Below are positions 53,155 through 63,029 of a stretch of 64,000 bases of DNA, in pieces. Both the position numbers and the translations under genes were made by a program. Below the pieces are notes generated by a model. It ran no database searches, had not been told where the DNA came from, and saw only the letters and a list, made by a program, of their open reading frames with translations. This DNA is from Rhodopseudomonas palustris (GTDB lineage: Bacteria; Pseudomonadota; Alphaproteobacteria; Rhizobiales; Xanthobacteraceae): assembly GCF_034479375.1 (NCBI RefSeq), contig NZ_CP140155.1:5060501-5124500 (forward strand), written 5' to 3'. The first letter of the stretch is position 1. Every line of letters starts with the position of its first letter.

Positions 53155-54243
53155 ATGGCCGAAGCTCCCGCCACAACCAGCGGCACCGAAGATATCGCCA
53201 GCGTCGTCGCGACGCTCGCGCAGCGTCAGAACGGCCGCCCCGCCTCGAAGCCGCTGCCGGGCCCGAAGCGCGCGGCGATCCTGATGCTGGCGCTCGGCGA
53301 ACAATATGGCGGCAAGATCTGGAGCCTGCTCGACGACGACGAGGTGCGCGAACTGTCCTCGGTGATGTCGACGCTAGGCACCATCGAGCCGGAAACGGTC
53401 GAGGATCTGCTGCTCGAATTCGTGTCGCGGATGTCGGCGTCCGGTGCGCTGATGGGCAATTACGACGCCACCGAGCGGCTGCTGCAGCGCTATCTGCCGG
53501 CCGATCGCGTCTCCGGCATCATGGAGGAGATCCGCGGCCCCGCCGGCCGCAACATGTGGGAGAAGCTCTCCAACGTCCAGGAGGAGGTGCTCGCCAACTA
53601 CCTCAAGAACGAATATCCGCAAACCACCGCGGTGGTGCTGTCGAAGCTCAAGCCCGAACACGCCGCCAAGGTGCTGGCGATCCTGCCCGAGGACATGGCG
53701 CTCGACGTCATCAACCGCATGCTGCGGATGGAATCGGTGCAGAAGGAAGTGGTCGAAAGCCTGGAGCGGACGCTGCGCTCGGAATTCATGTCGAACCTGT
53801 CGCAGACCCGCCGCCGTGACGCCCACGAGGTGATGGCGGAAATCTTCAACAATTTCGACCGCCAGACCGAAACCCGCTTCATCACGTCGCTGGAAGAGGA
53901 CAACCGCGAGGCGGCCGAGCGCATCAAGGCGCTGATGTTCACCTTCGACGACCTGGTCAAGCTCGATGCGGGTTCGGCGCAGACGCTGATGCGCAACATC
54001 GACCGCGACAAGCTGGCGATCGCGCTGAAGAGCGCCAACGAGGACGTCCGCGGCTTCTTCCTCGGCAACATGTCGTCGCGCGCCGGCAAGATGCTGCTCG
54101 ACGACATGGGCGCGCTCGGGCCGGTGCGGCTGCGCGATGTCGACGAGGCGCAGGCGCTGCTCGTCAACCTCGCCAAGGATCTCGCCGCCAAGGGCGAGAT
54201 CGTTCTCACCAAAAACCGCGCCGACGACGAACTGGTGTATTGA
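53155..54243 (+). CDS. fliG: Flagellar motor switch protein FliG
   Basis: A 362-residue FliG of normal length. A ~40-residue Ala/Thr-rich N-terminal extension precedes the FliF-binding domain ([19 protein letters not shown]). The middle domain has the [23 protein letters not shown] helix, and the C-terminal motor domain has [22 protein letters not shown] with the charged helix that meets the stator. It starts three bases after the fliF stop and ends overlapping fliH by one base. It transmits stator force to the rotor and switches rotation. Confidence 0.94.
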   Translation: MAEAPATTSGTEDIASVVATLAQRQNGRPASKPLPGPKRAAILMLALGEQYGGKIWSLLDDDEVRELSSVMSTLGTIEPETVEDLLLEFVSRMSASGALMGNYDATERLLQRYLPADRVSGIMEEIRGPAGRNMWEKLSNVQEEVLANYLKNEYPQTTAVVLSKLKPEHAAKVLAILPEDMALDVINRMLRMESVQKEVVESLERTLRSEFMSNLSQTRRRDAHEVMAEIFNNFDRQTETRFITSLEEDNREAAERIKALMFTFDDLVKLDAGSAQTLMRNIDRDKLAIALKSANEDVRGFFLGNMSSRAGKMLLDDMGALGPVRLRDVDEAQALLVNLAKDLAAKGEIVLTKNRADDELVY

Positions 54244-54860
54244 TGGCTTCTCCCGCGCAGAAATTCCTGTTCGACAACGATTTCGGGGCGCCCGACAAGG
54301 CCCGCGAAAAAGCCGCCGCCGCCGCCGAACTCGCGCGCGAGGTCGCCGCCGCCGAGCAGCGCGGCTATCAGACGGGTTTCGCCCAGGCCCAGCGCGAGAT
54401 CCAGGCCGAGGCCGAACGCCGCACCGCCGCGGCGCTGGAGCAGATCTCCGAGGCGGTCCGGACCATCGCCGTCGGCATCGGCGCGGTCGAGACGCGGATG
54501 GAGACCGAGGCGGTCGAAGTCGCGGTGGCCGTGGCGCGCAAACTGTGCGCCGAGCTGGTCGCCGCCGAGCCGCTGGCGGAGATCACCTCGCTGGTCGGCG
54601 AATGTTTCCATCAACTGGTCTCGACGCCGCATCTGGTGGTGCGCATCAGCGACTCGCTCTACGAGGCGGCGCGCGAACGCATCGAACTGCTCGCCAAGCA
54701 GAGCGGCTTCGCCGGGCGGCTGGTGCTGTTGTCCGATCCGGAGATCGCCGGCGGCGACTGCAGAATCGAATGGGCCGACGGCGGCGTGGTGCTGGAGCGC
54801 GCCGCGATCGAAGCCAAGATCGGTGAATTGGTCGGGCGCTACATGGCGTCGCGCCGCTAA
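54243..54860 (+). CDS. fliH: Flagellar assembly protein FliH (FlbE-like)
   Basis: A 205-residue protein in the FliH/FlbE position. An N-terminal Phe-Asp motif (QKFLFDNDFG) is followed by an Ala/Glu/Arg-rich coiled coil (about residues 20-80, with EQRGYQTGFAQAQREIQAEA) and a C-terminal FliH/HrpE-like domain with VAVAVARKLCAELVAAEPLAEI and the acidic DPEIAGGDCRIEWADGGVV strand. FliH tethers the export ATPase FliI. The ATG at 54243 overlaps the fliG stop by one base. Confidence 0.87.
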   Translation: MASPAQKFLFDNDFGAPDKAREKAAAAAELAREVAAAEQRGYQTGFAQAQREIQAEAERRTAAALEQISEAVRTIAVGIGAVETRMETEAVEVAVAVARKLCAELVAAEPLAEITSLVGECFHQLVSTPHLVVRISDSLYEAARERIELLAKQSGFAGRLVLLSDPEIAGGDCRIEWADGGVVLERAAIEAKIGELVGRYMASRR

Positions 54861-54878
54861 CGGGGTCGAGGACTGAAA

Positions 54879-55229
54879 ATGGGCGACAATGACGGCCAAG
54901 TGCCGCTTCCCGATCTGAACGGCGCCGATGCGCCGCCGCTGGCGGATGTCGGCTACCACGAGGAAGAACAGACCTCGCGCGTCGCCGCCGATCTCGAAGC
55001 GGTGTTCGACGTGCCGGTGCAGGTCTCGGCCGTGCTCGGCCGCTCCAAGATGGACGTCGGCGAATTGCTCAAGCTCGGGCCCGGCGCGGTGCTGGAGCTC
55101 GACCGCCGGGTCGGCGAAGCGATCGACATTTACGTGAACAATCGCCTGGTGGCGCGCGGCGAAGTGGTGCTGGTCGAGGACAAGCTCGGCGTCACCATGA
55201 CCGAAATCATCAAGGCGGAACGCAGCTAA
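54879..55229 (+). CDS. fliN: Flagellar motor switch protein FliN
   Basis: A 116-residue FliN. An acidic ~35-residue N-terminus precedes the SpoA/FliN domain: LEAVFDVPVQVSAVLGRSKMDVGELLKLGPGAVLELDR and NNRLVARGEVVLVEDKLGVTMTEI, the expected double strand-swapped fold (quoted in parts). It forms the lower C-ring with FliM, which is not in this window, and contributes to export. It lies 18 bases after fliH. Confidence 0.93.
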   Translation: MGDNDGQVPLPDLNGADAPPLADVGYHEEEQTSRVAADLEAVFDVPVQVSAVLGRSKMDVGELLKLGPGAVLELDRRVGEAIDIYVNNRLVARGEVVLVEDKLGVTMTEIIKAERS

Positions 55230-55279
55230 TTCGACAGCCCGCGCGCGGCGCGGCAGATACGGGATCACAGGAGCGAACC

Positions 55280-56659
<1,380 letters not shown>

Positions 56660-56672
56660 GTCACCAGATCGG

Positions 56673-56752
56673 CGTCATTGCGAGGAGCGAAGCGACGAAG
56701 CAATCCAGCTCGGTGCATGAAGCTGGATTTCTTCGCCTTCGGCTGGCAAGGA
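56673..56752. repeat. Worn CGTCATTGCGAG palindrome after flbD
   Basis: CGTCATTGCGAGGAGCGAAG and GCAATCCAGCTCGG...AGCTGGATTTCTTCGCC match the element at 33084, but the right end has drifted (GGCAAGGATGAG instead of CTCGCAATGACG). It is a decayed member of that family. Confidence 0.6.
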
Positions 56753-56771
56753 TGAGCTTGGCGACCCTCCT

Positions 56772-56876
56772 CCGTCATTCCGGGGCGCGAGCGAAGCTCG
56801 CGAACCCGGAATCTGCCGCGCAAACCAACGTCGAGATTCCGGGTTCGCTCACTGCGTGAGCGCCCCGGAATGACGG
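56772..56876. repeat. Palindromic element, CCGTCATTCCGGGGCGCG family
   Basis: CCGTCATTCCGGGGCGC and GCGCCCCGGAATGACGG are perfect inverted ends; inside, GAACCCGGAATCT pairs with GAGATTCCGGGTTC. A second copy lies at 59897-59995. Confidence 0.85.
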
Positions 56877-56886
56877 TGCAGAAAGT

Positions 56887-57042
56887 TCACGAATATTTCG
56901 GCGCGTCCGGATTGCGGAAGATCTTGATCGGCTCGCCGGGGGTGAGCTTCGGCGTAGTCAGCGTCGTATAGGCGTAAAGCGCCAGATACGCGCAGGCGAG
57001 CGCGCCGATCGCATAGAACAGCCAGGTCGCCACGCGCCGCAT
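56887..57042 (-). CDS. Small membrane protein, 51 residues
   Basis: A short gene beginning MRRVATWLFYAIGAL, with one membrane helix (about residues 5-26) and a C-terminal tail containing LTPGEPIKIFRN and ending PKYS. AAGGA lies about nine bases upstream of the ATG. The protein-like composition (positive start, single helix, Pro/Lys tail) argues that it is real, and the overlapping longer frame in this stretch is Arg-rich and not credible. Family not recognised. It lies downstream of the two small minus-strand genes that follow and may share their transcript. Confidence 0.55.
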   Translation of the reverse strand: MRRVATWLFYAIGALACAYLALYAYTTLTTPKLTPGEPIKIFRNPDAPKYS

Positions 57043-57094
57043 TCCGCCGGTCCTTCATCCGCGACAGATGGCGACTCATAGCGGAAATCGAGGG

Positions 57095-57370
57095 CTAGCG
57101 AAAATCGATGCTGCGCAGGATGATCCCGGCCGGTTTGCCTTCGAGTTCCGCGTCCGCGAATTTGCGCTCGGCGCGCTGCTCGATGCTGGCGCGCAGCCGC
57201 AGGAATTGCTGTTCGCGCTGCGCCGGCGACGTCCGCTTCGCGCCGTCGAGAAAATCCATCGCGTCGGAACTGATCGCGCAGGGCACTTCGGTGTACCCGT
57301 TGATCATCGAGAACAGCACCACCGAACGGTCGGTGTCGTAGCCGCGATATTCGCCGCTTGAGAAGGTCAT
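57095..57370 (-). CDS. Small conserved protein, DUF1488-like
   Basis: A 91-residue protein from the ATG at 57370 (MTFSSGEYRGYDTDRSVVLF...). The N-terminal half resembles DUF1488 proteins, with a Phe/Ser-rich strand and EVPCAISSDAMDFL. The second half is an Arg/Glu-rich helix (AQREQQFLRLRASIEQRAERKF). The longer open frame upstream is shadow of the next gene. Function unknown; the family call is tentative. Confidence 0.6.
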   Translation of the reverse strand: MTFSSGEYRGYDTDRSVVLFSMINGYTEVPCAISSDAMDFLDGAKRTSPAQREQQFLRLRASIEQRAERKFADAELEGKPAGIILRSIDFR

Positions 57371-57410
57371 TGCGGTTGATCCTCGGGTTGGGCCGGCGCT
57401 GCGCCGTGGG

Positions 57411-57680
57411 TTACGGCAGGCTGGCGCTGGCGTCGGCATCTTGGGCGTTGCGCACCGCTTCGGGGTCGATCGCGACCATTTCAATCGCGGTCTGGTGCGG
57501 CGGCGCGCAGGGCAGGGTGATCAGGGTCGCGAGCCGGCGAAATACCGGGAACGACAGGCCTTCGATCAGTTCTTCGTCGGTGACGATGTCGTAGGAACCA
57601 GCCGGCAGTTCCCGATCGATGCCGCGGAGCCGGAACGGCTGATGAAACACGATGGTTTCGCGGCGCGTGCGCGTGGTCAT
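57411..57680 (-). CDS. Small hypothetical protein
   Basis: An 89-residue protein from the ATG at 57680 (MTTRTRRETIVFHQPFRLRG...). It contains LPAGSYDIVTDEELIEGLSF, which reads like a small beta-rich domain, then FRRLATLITLPCAPPHQTAIEMVAID. It lies 40 bases upstream of the DUF1488-like gene on the same strand, so they are likely cotranscribed. I do not recognise the family. Confidence 0.6.
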   Translation of the reverse strand: MTTRTRRETIVFHQPFRLRGIDRELPAGSYDIVTDEELIEGLSFPVFRRLATLITLPCAPPHQTAIEMVAIDPEAVRNAQDADASASLP

Positions 57681-57893
57681 GGATGAGTTCCTCCTGACCT
57701 GCGTCACCGTACTTGCGGCGCGATCATTACGGATGTTGCGCCTTTTCCCTTGCGATTGCCACCCAATTCAACCGCGGCTTCATCGCCGCCTCACGACATC
57801 TTGTTTTTCGAGGCCGCGATCGCCACCTATCACCGAGCGGCCGGCGATCACTTCCGATCAAGCCCTACGGCGCGATTGCGGAGAATCCACCTC

Positions 57894-58703
57894 ATGAAGC
57901 TGCGCGTCGGCTACGAAATGATCTACGACTTTCCGCAGCCGACGCCGATGCTGATCGTGCTGGGGACGCATTTCACGCGCGCCTCCGACGTCATCGTGCC
58001 TGACTATCTCACCGTCGATCCGCCGGTCGCGATCACGCCGTATCGCGACATGTTCGGCAACTGGTGCAGCCGCCTCGTGGCGCCCGCGGGCCGGGTGCGG
58101 CTCGCCGCCGACGGCGTCGTGCGCGATCTCGGCGTGCCCGATCCGGTGGTGCCGTCGGCGATGCAGCACGCGGTCGAGGATCTGCCCGCCGAGACCATCG
58201 TCTATCTGCTCGGCAGCCGCTATTGCGAGACCGATCTGTTGTCGGACACCGCCTGGAAGATGTTCGAGACCACGCCGCCGGGCTGGCCGCGCGTGCAGGC
58301 GATCTGCGACTTCGTCCACAACCACATCAAGTTCGATTATCAGCACGCCCGCGCCACCCGCACCGCGCATCAGGCGTTCGACGAAGGCCGTGGCGTCTGC
58401 CGCGACTACGCGCATCTGGCGATCGCGCTGTGCCGCTGCATGAATATCCCGGCGCGCTATTGCACCGGCTATCTCGGCGACATGGGCACCCCCAAGCCCT
58501 GGGCGGCCGGTGATTTCGCCGGCTGGTTCGAGGCCTATCTCGGCGGCCATTGGCACACTTTCGACCCGCGCAACAACGAGCCGCGGCTCGGCCGCGTGCT
58601 GATCGCGCAGGGCCGCGACGCCGCCGACGTGCCGATCACCCAGACGTTCGGCCCCAATACGCTGGTCAGTTTCAAGGTCTGGACCGACGAGATCGTCGAG
58701 TAG
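57894..58703 (+). CDS. Transglutaminase-like protein lacking the expected catalytic histidine
   Basis: A 269-residue protein of the bacterial transglutaminase-like family, from the ATG at 57894 with GGAGA upstream. An N-terminal beta domain (about residues 1-115) precedes the papain-like core: Cys169 in EGRGVCRDYAHLAIALCR and Asp224 in HTFDPRN. Relatives usually have DFHAWFE as the histidine motif; here the same place reads DFAGWFE (residues ~207-213). His221 in GGHWHTFD is nearby and might substitute. It may be a peptidase, or a binding protein without activity. It is divergent from the small genes before it. Confidence 0.82.
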   Translation: MKLRVGYEMIYDFPQPTPMLIVLGTHFTRASDVIVPDYLTVDPPVAITPYRDMFGNWCSRLVAPAGRVRLAADGVVRDLGVPDPVVPSAMQHAVEDLPAETIVYLLGSRYCETDLLSDTAWKMFETTPPGWPRVQAICDFVHNHIKFDYQHARATRTAHQAFDEGRGVCRDYAHLAIALCRCMNIPARYCTGYLGDMGTPKPWAAGDFAGWFEAYLGGHWHTFDPRNNEPRLGRVLIAQGRDAADVPITQTFGPNTLVSFKVWTDEIVE

Positions 58704-58768
58704 CCCACGCGGGTTGCACTGAGCGTGCAAAACGCTAGCTTGCCGGCATCGAGTCGCCGCGAGACCGC

Positions 58769-59878
58769 ATGACCACCTTCACCCCGCATCAGGACGACGC
58801 GCTGAAAGCCGTCGGCGCCTGGCTGAAAGCGAAGCCCGGCCGCAACGGTACGCCGCTGGTGTTCCGGCTGTTCGGCTACGCCGGCACCGGCAAGACCACG
58901 CTGGCGCGCGAAATCGCCGAGGGCGTGTCGGGCGAGGTGAAGTTCGCAGCCTTCACCGGCAAGGCCGCGCTGGTGATGCGCAACAAGGGCTGCGACGATG
59001 CCCAGACCATCCATTCGCTGATCTATCGCACCAAGGAAAGCGGCGTCGAGCAGCCGAGCTTCGAGCTGTGGGACGATGCGCCGGCCTCCAAGGCCAAGCT
59101 GATCGTGATCGACGAATGTTCCATGGTCGACGAGGAACTCGGCCGCGACCTGATGTCGTTCGATTGCCCGCTGCTGGTGCTCGGCGATCCGGCGCAATTG
59201 CCGCCGATCCAGGGCGGCGGCTATTTCACCGATTGCGAGCCCGACGTGATGCTGACCGAGGTGCATCGCCAGGCCCAGGACGATCCGATCGTGCGGCTGT
59301 CGATGGACGTGCGCGAGGGCCGCAGGCTCGAACTCGGCCGCTATGGCGAGACGGAAGTGGTGGCGCGCGACGGGCTCGATCCGCAACGGGTGATGGACGC
59401 CGACCAGGTGCTGGTCGGCCGCAACAACACGCGGCGCGCCTACAACGCCCGCTTCCGTCAGCGCCTGAATATCGAGGACCCGCTGCCGGTCGGCGGCGAC
59501 AAGCTGGTGTGCCTGCGCAACAACCGCAAGAAGGCGCTGTTCAACGGCGGCCTGTGGCGGGTGAAGTCGCGCTCCCCGACCAAGACCAAGATCATCACCA
59601 TGCGGGTGACGCCCGACGAGGATTTCGGCGGCCGGCTCACCAAGGTCTCGGTCCGCAACGAATGCTTCGCCGGCGGCATCGAGGACATCTCGTGGGACCA
59701 GCGCAAGCCCTACGACGAGTTCGACTACGGCTACGTGCTGACCGTGCACAAGTCGCAAGGCTCGCAATGGGACGACGTCGTGCTGTTCGACGAGAGCTTC
59801 GCGTTCCAGGACTCGCGCGCCCGCTGGCTCTACACCGGCATCACCCGGGCCGCGAAGCGGCTGAGCGTGGTGGTGTAG
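58769..59878 (+). CDS. Dda/RecD-like superfamily 1 DNA helicase
   Basis: A 369-residue protein, much shorter than RecD2 and close to phage T4 Dda. Motifs in order: Walker A GYAGTGKT (residues 36-43), GKAALVMRNKG (motif Ia), Walker B VIDECSMVD, GDPAQLPPI (motif III), TEVHRQ (motif IV), and the C-terminal VHKSQGSQWDDVVLFDE with YTGITRA (motifs V-VI). It should unwind DNA 5' to 3' using ATP. No nuclease domain is visible. It lies 65 bases after the transglutaminase-like gene; there is no phage context. Confidence 0.86.
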   Translation: MTTFTPHQDDALKAVGAWLKAKPGRNGTPLVFRLFGYAGTGKTTLAREIAEGVSGEVKFAAFTGKAALVMRNKGCDDAQTIHSLIYRTKESGVEQPSFELWDDAPASKAKLIVIDECSMVDEELGRDLMSFDCPLLVLGDPAQLPPIQGGGYFTDCEPDVMLTEVHRQAQDDPIVRLSMDVREGRRLELGRYGETEVVARDGLDPQRVMDADQVLVGRNNTRRAYNARFRQRLNIEDPLPVGGDKLVCLRNNRKKALFNGGLWRVKSRSPTKTKIITMRVTPDEDFGGRLTKVSVRNECFAGGIEDISWDQRKPYDEFDYGYVLTVHKSQGSQWDDVVLFDESFAFQDSRARWLYTGITRAAKRLSVVV

Positions 59879-59896
59879 CTCCCAGAATCTCAAAAG

Positions 59897-59995
59897 CCGT
59901 CATTCCGGGGCGCGCCGTCAGGCGCGAACCCGGAATCTGATACGCAGACAACCTCTGGATTCCGGGCTCGCGCTATGCGCGCCCCGGAATGACGG
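59897..59995. repeat. Palindromic element, CCGTCATTCCGGGGCGCG family
   Basis: CCGTCATTCCGGGGCGCG and CGCGCCCCGGAATGACGG are perfect inverted ends with inner GAACCCGGAATCT and GGATTCCGGGCTCG. Same element as 56772-56876. It separates convergent helicase and methyltransferase genes and could terminate both. Confidence 0.87.
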
Positions 59996-60005
59996 TGCCC
60001 GAAAG

Positions 60006-60701
60006 CTACCCCGCCGGCCGCGCCACGAAGGTCATGCGCCAGGGGTTGTGGCCGATATTGACGTCGGCTCGGATCGCTGAGAAGCCCGCGGCGGTGAGCT
60101 TGCCGAGCATCTCGGCCTCGCGGTAGCGCTGCAGGCCGATCTTGGTGCGGAGTTCGCGGTAGTCGGACAGGGCGGTGCGCGCCAGACCCCACAGCGCATC
60201 CTGCAGGAAGCCGTGCCGGGCCGCGAATTTCAGCAGCGCGGTGACGTCGCGGCCCATCCCGACCTCCGGCCGCAGGATGTCGCCGAGCACCAGTCTGCCC
60301 GAGCGCCGCAACAGCCGGCGGATCAGCGCCAGTGCGTGGTCGAGGGCGGCGGGCGTCATGTATTGCGCCACCGAATTGATCACCACGAGGTCGAGCGAGC
60401 CGTTCGGCATCGCCTCGAGGTCGTCCAGCGAGCGGACCTTGATGTTGCGGTGGTGGGCGAACCGCGCGCTCAGCCGGCCGCGCACGCCGGGCGCCGGCTC
60501 GGCGAGGATCAGGGTGCCGCATTTTTCCGCGACCTTGGGCGCGGACAGCGCCTCGCCGCAGGAATAATCCAGCACGACCGCGTCCGGGGCGCCGATATAG
60601 CCGACAATGTCCTTCGCGATCTCGTCGAAATGCACGTCGCGATGGAGCTTGCTGACATAGATCGTATGCGTCGAGTCGTAATAGTCGATCCAGTCGTCCA
60701 T
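60006..60701 (-). CDS. Class I SAM-dependent methyltransferase
   Basis: A 231-residue protein from the ATG at 60701; the frame extends to 60857, but the first 50 residues there lack family character. It has an N-terminal DDWIDYYDSTHTIYVSKLHRD helix, motif I VVLDYSCGEAL, motif II LILAEPAP, and a motif IV-like LDLVVINSVAQYM followed by LRRSGRLVLGDIL. The cofactor fold is clear; the substrate (lipid, small molecule or protein) is not. It is divergent from dps across a 291-base gap that holds an EcfG promoter reading towards dps. Confidence 0.78.
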   Translation of the reverse strand: MDDWIDYYDSTHTIYVSKLHRDVHFDEIAKDIVGYIGAPDAVVLDYSCGEALSAPKVAEKCGTLILAEPAPGVRGRLSARFAHHRNIKVRSLDDLEAMPNGSLDLVVINSVAQYMTPAALDHALALIRRLLRRSGRLVLGDILRPEVGMGRDVTALLKFAARHGFLQDALWGLARTALSDYRELRTKIGLQRYREAEMLGKLTAAGFSAIRADVNIGHNPWRMTFVARPAG

Positions 60702-60796
60702 CGATGCCTCGAAAATCGGCCGGAAGGGCGAACATCCGGCCGGGGGTGCTGAATCCGCCAGCGCGGGCGCTCGCGTCTCGAATTTGTTCCATACCT

Positions 60797-60821
60797 GGAA
60801 CTTGGCGGAATTTGGTGCGTT
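60797..60821 (+). promoter_or_regulatory. EcfG general-stress promoter upstream of dps
   Basis: GGAAC (60797-60801), sixteen bases, then CGTT (60818-60821): an exact match to the alphaproteobacterial EcfG consensus. It points towards dps, whose GTG start lies 172 bases downstream, implying a leader of about 160 bases. Dps is a classic general-stress target, which supports the call. Confidence 0.7.
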
Positions 60822-60992
60822 GAGCCGAGGTCTATCGCGTTTCGCGTGGCTGACCAACGAATACGGCCCGGACGTTCAAGAAATCGTCGTTACGATCTGC
60901 TTGGATGAGTCCGGATTCCGGCATCGACCCGGTCGTCCAGCCTGACCGATCTTTCGCCCTCCGGGCACATCCCCCACGACAGGACAACCGCC

Positions 60993-61520
60993 GTGACCAA
61001 AGCCAAATCCGCCTCCATCGCCCCCGACCTCGACACCCCGACCGACCTGCCGCAGCAGTCGGTCGAGAAGATCTCCGCCGCGCTGAACACGCTGCTGGCC
61101 GACGCCTTCGCGCTGTATCTGAAGACCAAGAATTTCCACTGGCACATCAGCGGCCGGCATTTCCGCGACTATCATCTGATGCTCGACGAGCAGTCCGACC
61201 AGATCTTCGCCACCACCGATGCGCTCGCCGAGCGGGTGCGCAAGGTCGGCGGCGTCACGCTGCGCTCGATCGGCCACATCGCCAAGCTGCAGACCATCGA
61301 GGACAATAACGAGGACTACGTCCCGCCGCGCGAGATGCTGCGTGAGCTGATGAACGACAACAAGAAGATGGCGGCCGCGATGCGCAAGGCGCACAAGATC
61401 GTCGACGATTGCGAGGACGCCGCCAGCGCCGGCCTGCTCGAGAATTTCATCGACGAGACCGAAAAGCGCACCTGGTTCCTGTTCGAAGCCAGCCGCCAGG
61501 AAGGCGCCAACGAAGAGTGA
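60993..61520 (+). CDS. dps: Dps family DNA-binding ferroxidase
   Basis: A 175-residue ferritin-like protein from a GTG at 60993. A ~20-residue Lys/Ala/Pro-rich N-terminal tail, which could bind DNA, precedes the four-helix bundle. The ferroxidase motif is KNFHWHISGRHFRDYHLMLDE (key residues His49, His51, His61, Asp65 and Glu66), with DALAERVRKVGG after it. Dodecamers oxidise and store iron with peroxide and protect DNA in stress. It is transcribed alone from an EcfG-type promoter. Confidence 0.92.
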   Translation: MTKAKSASIAPDLDTPTDLPQQSVEKISAALNTLLADAFALYLKTKNFHWHISGRHFRDYHLMLDEQSDQIFATTDALAERVRKVGGVTLRSIGHIAKLQTIEDNNEDYVPPREMLRELMNDNKKMAAAMRKAHKIVDDCEDAASAGLLENFIDETEKRTWFLFEASRQEGANEE

Positions 61521-61550
61521 GCCGAAACCGAGCTGTTCATTTCGCAACGA

Positions 61551-61581
61551 CATCATGGCCGGCTCGTCCCGGCCATGTGCG
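61551..61581. repeat. Truncated CCGTCATGGCCGGGCTCGTC-type element
   Basis: CATCATGGCCGGCTCGTCCCGGCCATGTGCG keeps only the left half of the elements at 9649 and 33635. It is a remnant and still forms a short GGCCGG/CCGGCC stem. Confidence 0.5.
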
Positions 61582-61620
61582 TCTTTGATGCAGTTTAGAC
61601 TCCGCCCCACGCACAGCGCG

Positions 61621-61783
61621 CTCCCTCGCCCCGCTCTTGCGGGGAGAGGGTTGGGGTGAGGGGAGGCCGCGAGTCGCTGAGTCATCAGTCGTGGTGAACT
61701 TCACTGACGCTCGGCCTCGCGGAGACGCCCCCTCACCCGGATCGCTGCCGCGATCCGACCTCTCCCCGCACGCGGGGAGAGGT
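61621..61783. repeat. Palindromic element, CCTCTCCCCGCACGCGGGGAGAGG family
   Basis: A left hairpin (CCCCGCTCTTGCGGGG) and a right hairpin (CCTCTCCCCGCACGCGGGGAGAGG) enclose inverted GGTGAGGGGAGGCCGCGAG and CTCGGCCTCGCGGAGACG segments around an AT-richer centre. Same composite as 30934-31078. It fills the gap between convergent dps and the cupin gene. Confidence 0.78.
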
Positions 61784-61838
61784 CAGGCCGCGCTCGCGGC
61801 CAAGACCAAGCGGCAACGCCTGCGTCTTCCTCAGCCGC

Positions 61839-62363
61839 CTACTTCCCCCACAGCCTCTTCAGCGGTCCGTCCCGGCCGGCGACCGGATCGGTCTCCGGCA
61901 GCGGCACCTGCGGGATGGTGTTCAGCGCGCGGCGATAATTGTCAGGGGTCGGCCGCATGATCTGCATCGCCGGGCCGGGCGGGTAGGCGCCGACGACCCG
62001 GAAATCATGCGTCGCGAACAGCCGCTTGTGGCCGGTGCCGGCCGGTAGCACCGCGACGTCGCCGGGATTCAGCTCGATCGCCTCGCCCTGGTCGCCGCCG
62101 AACAGCACCAGCGCATGCCCGCGCGCGACGCCGAGCGCCTCGTGCACCGTCGCGTGATAATGCGCGTAGTCGAAAATGCCGTTGCGCCACATCTGGCCCC
62201 AGCCGTTGCGGCCGAACAGCTCCTCGATCGCCTCCGCGGGGTCGTCGCGGGTGATATCGATCGCGCGCTTGTAGATCAGCAGCGGCATCGGATTGTTCGG
62301 GATCAGTCCGTCATCGTCGAAATGATAGGACTGCGGCTTGATCTGGTCGCGGGCGAGCGACAT
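61839..62363 (-). CDS. Cupin-fold protein
   Basis: A 174-residue small cupin. HYHATVHEALGVARGHA (about residues 67-83) is cupin motif 1 with its His and Glu ligands; motif 2 is LNPGDVAVLPAGTGHKRL (about 97-114) with the second His. Such proteins bind a metal and act as isomerases, dioxygenases or sensors; nothing here fixes the role. A separate gene, convergent with dps and 36 bases downstream of the thioesterase gene on the same strand, so possibly cotranscribed with it. Confidence 0.8.
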   Translation of the reverse strand: MSLARDQIKPQSYHFDDDGLIPNNPMPLLIYKRAIDITRDDPAEAIEELFGRNGWGQMWRNGIFDYAHYHATVHEALGVARGHALVLFGGDQGEAIELNPGDVAVLPAGTGHKRLFATHDFRVVGAYPPGPAMQIMRPTPDNYRRALNTIPQVPLPETDPVAGRDGPLKRLWGK

Positions 62364-62399
62364 GCGGTCTCCGGCTTTGTTGGTACGCCGGAAACAACG

Positions 62400-62909
62400 C
62401 TACACGGCCGGGCCGGTTCCTGTCGGCAGATCGAACACCAGGCAGGTGGTGGTGGCGTGCGACAGCAACCTTCCCTTGCCGTCGGTGATCTTCGCCTCCG
62501 CGGTCGCGGCGCGGCGACCGACATTGAAGATGCGGCCTTCGGTGCGGATCGTTCCGGTGTCGGCGTTCATGCCGCGGATGAAGCTGATCTTGAATTCCAG
62601 CGTGGTGTAGCCCTGGCCCGGCTGCAGCATGCTCTGCACGGCGAGGCCCATCGCCGAATCCAGCAGCGTCGCCGCATAGCCGCCGTGCACCGACCCGATC
62701 GGATTGTAGTGCCGCAGCGCCGGCACCGAATGCATCACGATCAGTCCGGGCTCGGCCGTGCAGTCGAACGGCGCGATGGTCTGCATGATCGGCGGCTGCG
62801 GCAGCCGGCCGTCGAAGATCGCGCGGACGAAATCCAGCCCCGCCATCGACGCCATCGTTTCGACCGGCGTCACGCCGTAGTCGGTCTGTTCTCCGGTCCG
62901 CGCATTCAT
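62400..62909 (-). CDS. PaaI-type hotdog-fold thioesterase
   Basis: A 169-residue hotdog protein from the ATG at 62909 (the longer frame upstream lacks family character). The hallmark is NPIGSVHGGYAATLLDSAMGLAV (quoted in two parts: PIGSVHGGY and LLDSAMGLAV, about residues 73-95), the active-site helix of the PaaI/YbgC-like group. TTLEFKISFIRGM and FNVGRRAATAEAKITD follow. It should hydrolyse an acyl- or aryl-CoA. No aromatic pathway genes are adjacent, though such a pathway exists elsewhere in the window. Confidence 0.85.
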   Translation of the reverse strand: MNARTGEQTDYGVTPVETMASMAGLDFVRAIFDGRLPQPPIMQTIAPFDCTAEPGLIVMHSVPALRHYNPIGSVHGGYAATLLDSAMGLAVQSMLQPGQGYTTLEFKISFIRGMNADTGTIRTEGRIFNVGRRAATAEAKITDGKGRLLSHATTTCLVFDLPTGTGPAV

Positions 62910-63029
62910 GCCGCTCTCCACTTTGAGATGATAAGCATCATACCAAAGTCGCGAGCGGGATGCCAGAGGGGGCGGACGCCGAAGGTGGTTGTGATGTCGC
63001 CGCACGCGGCGGCGCGAAGGGGAGCCGCC

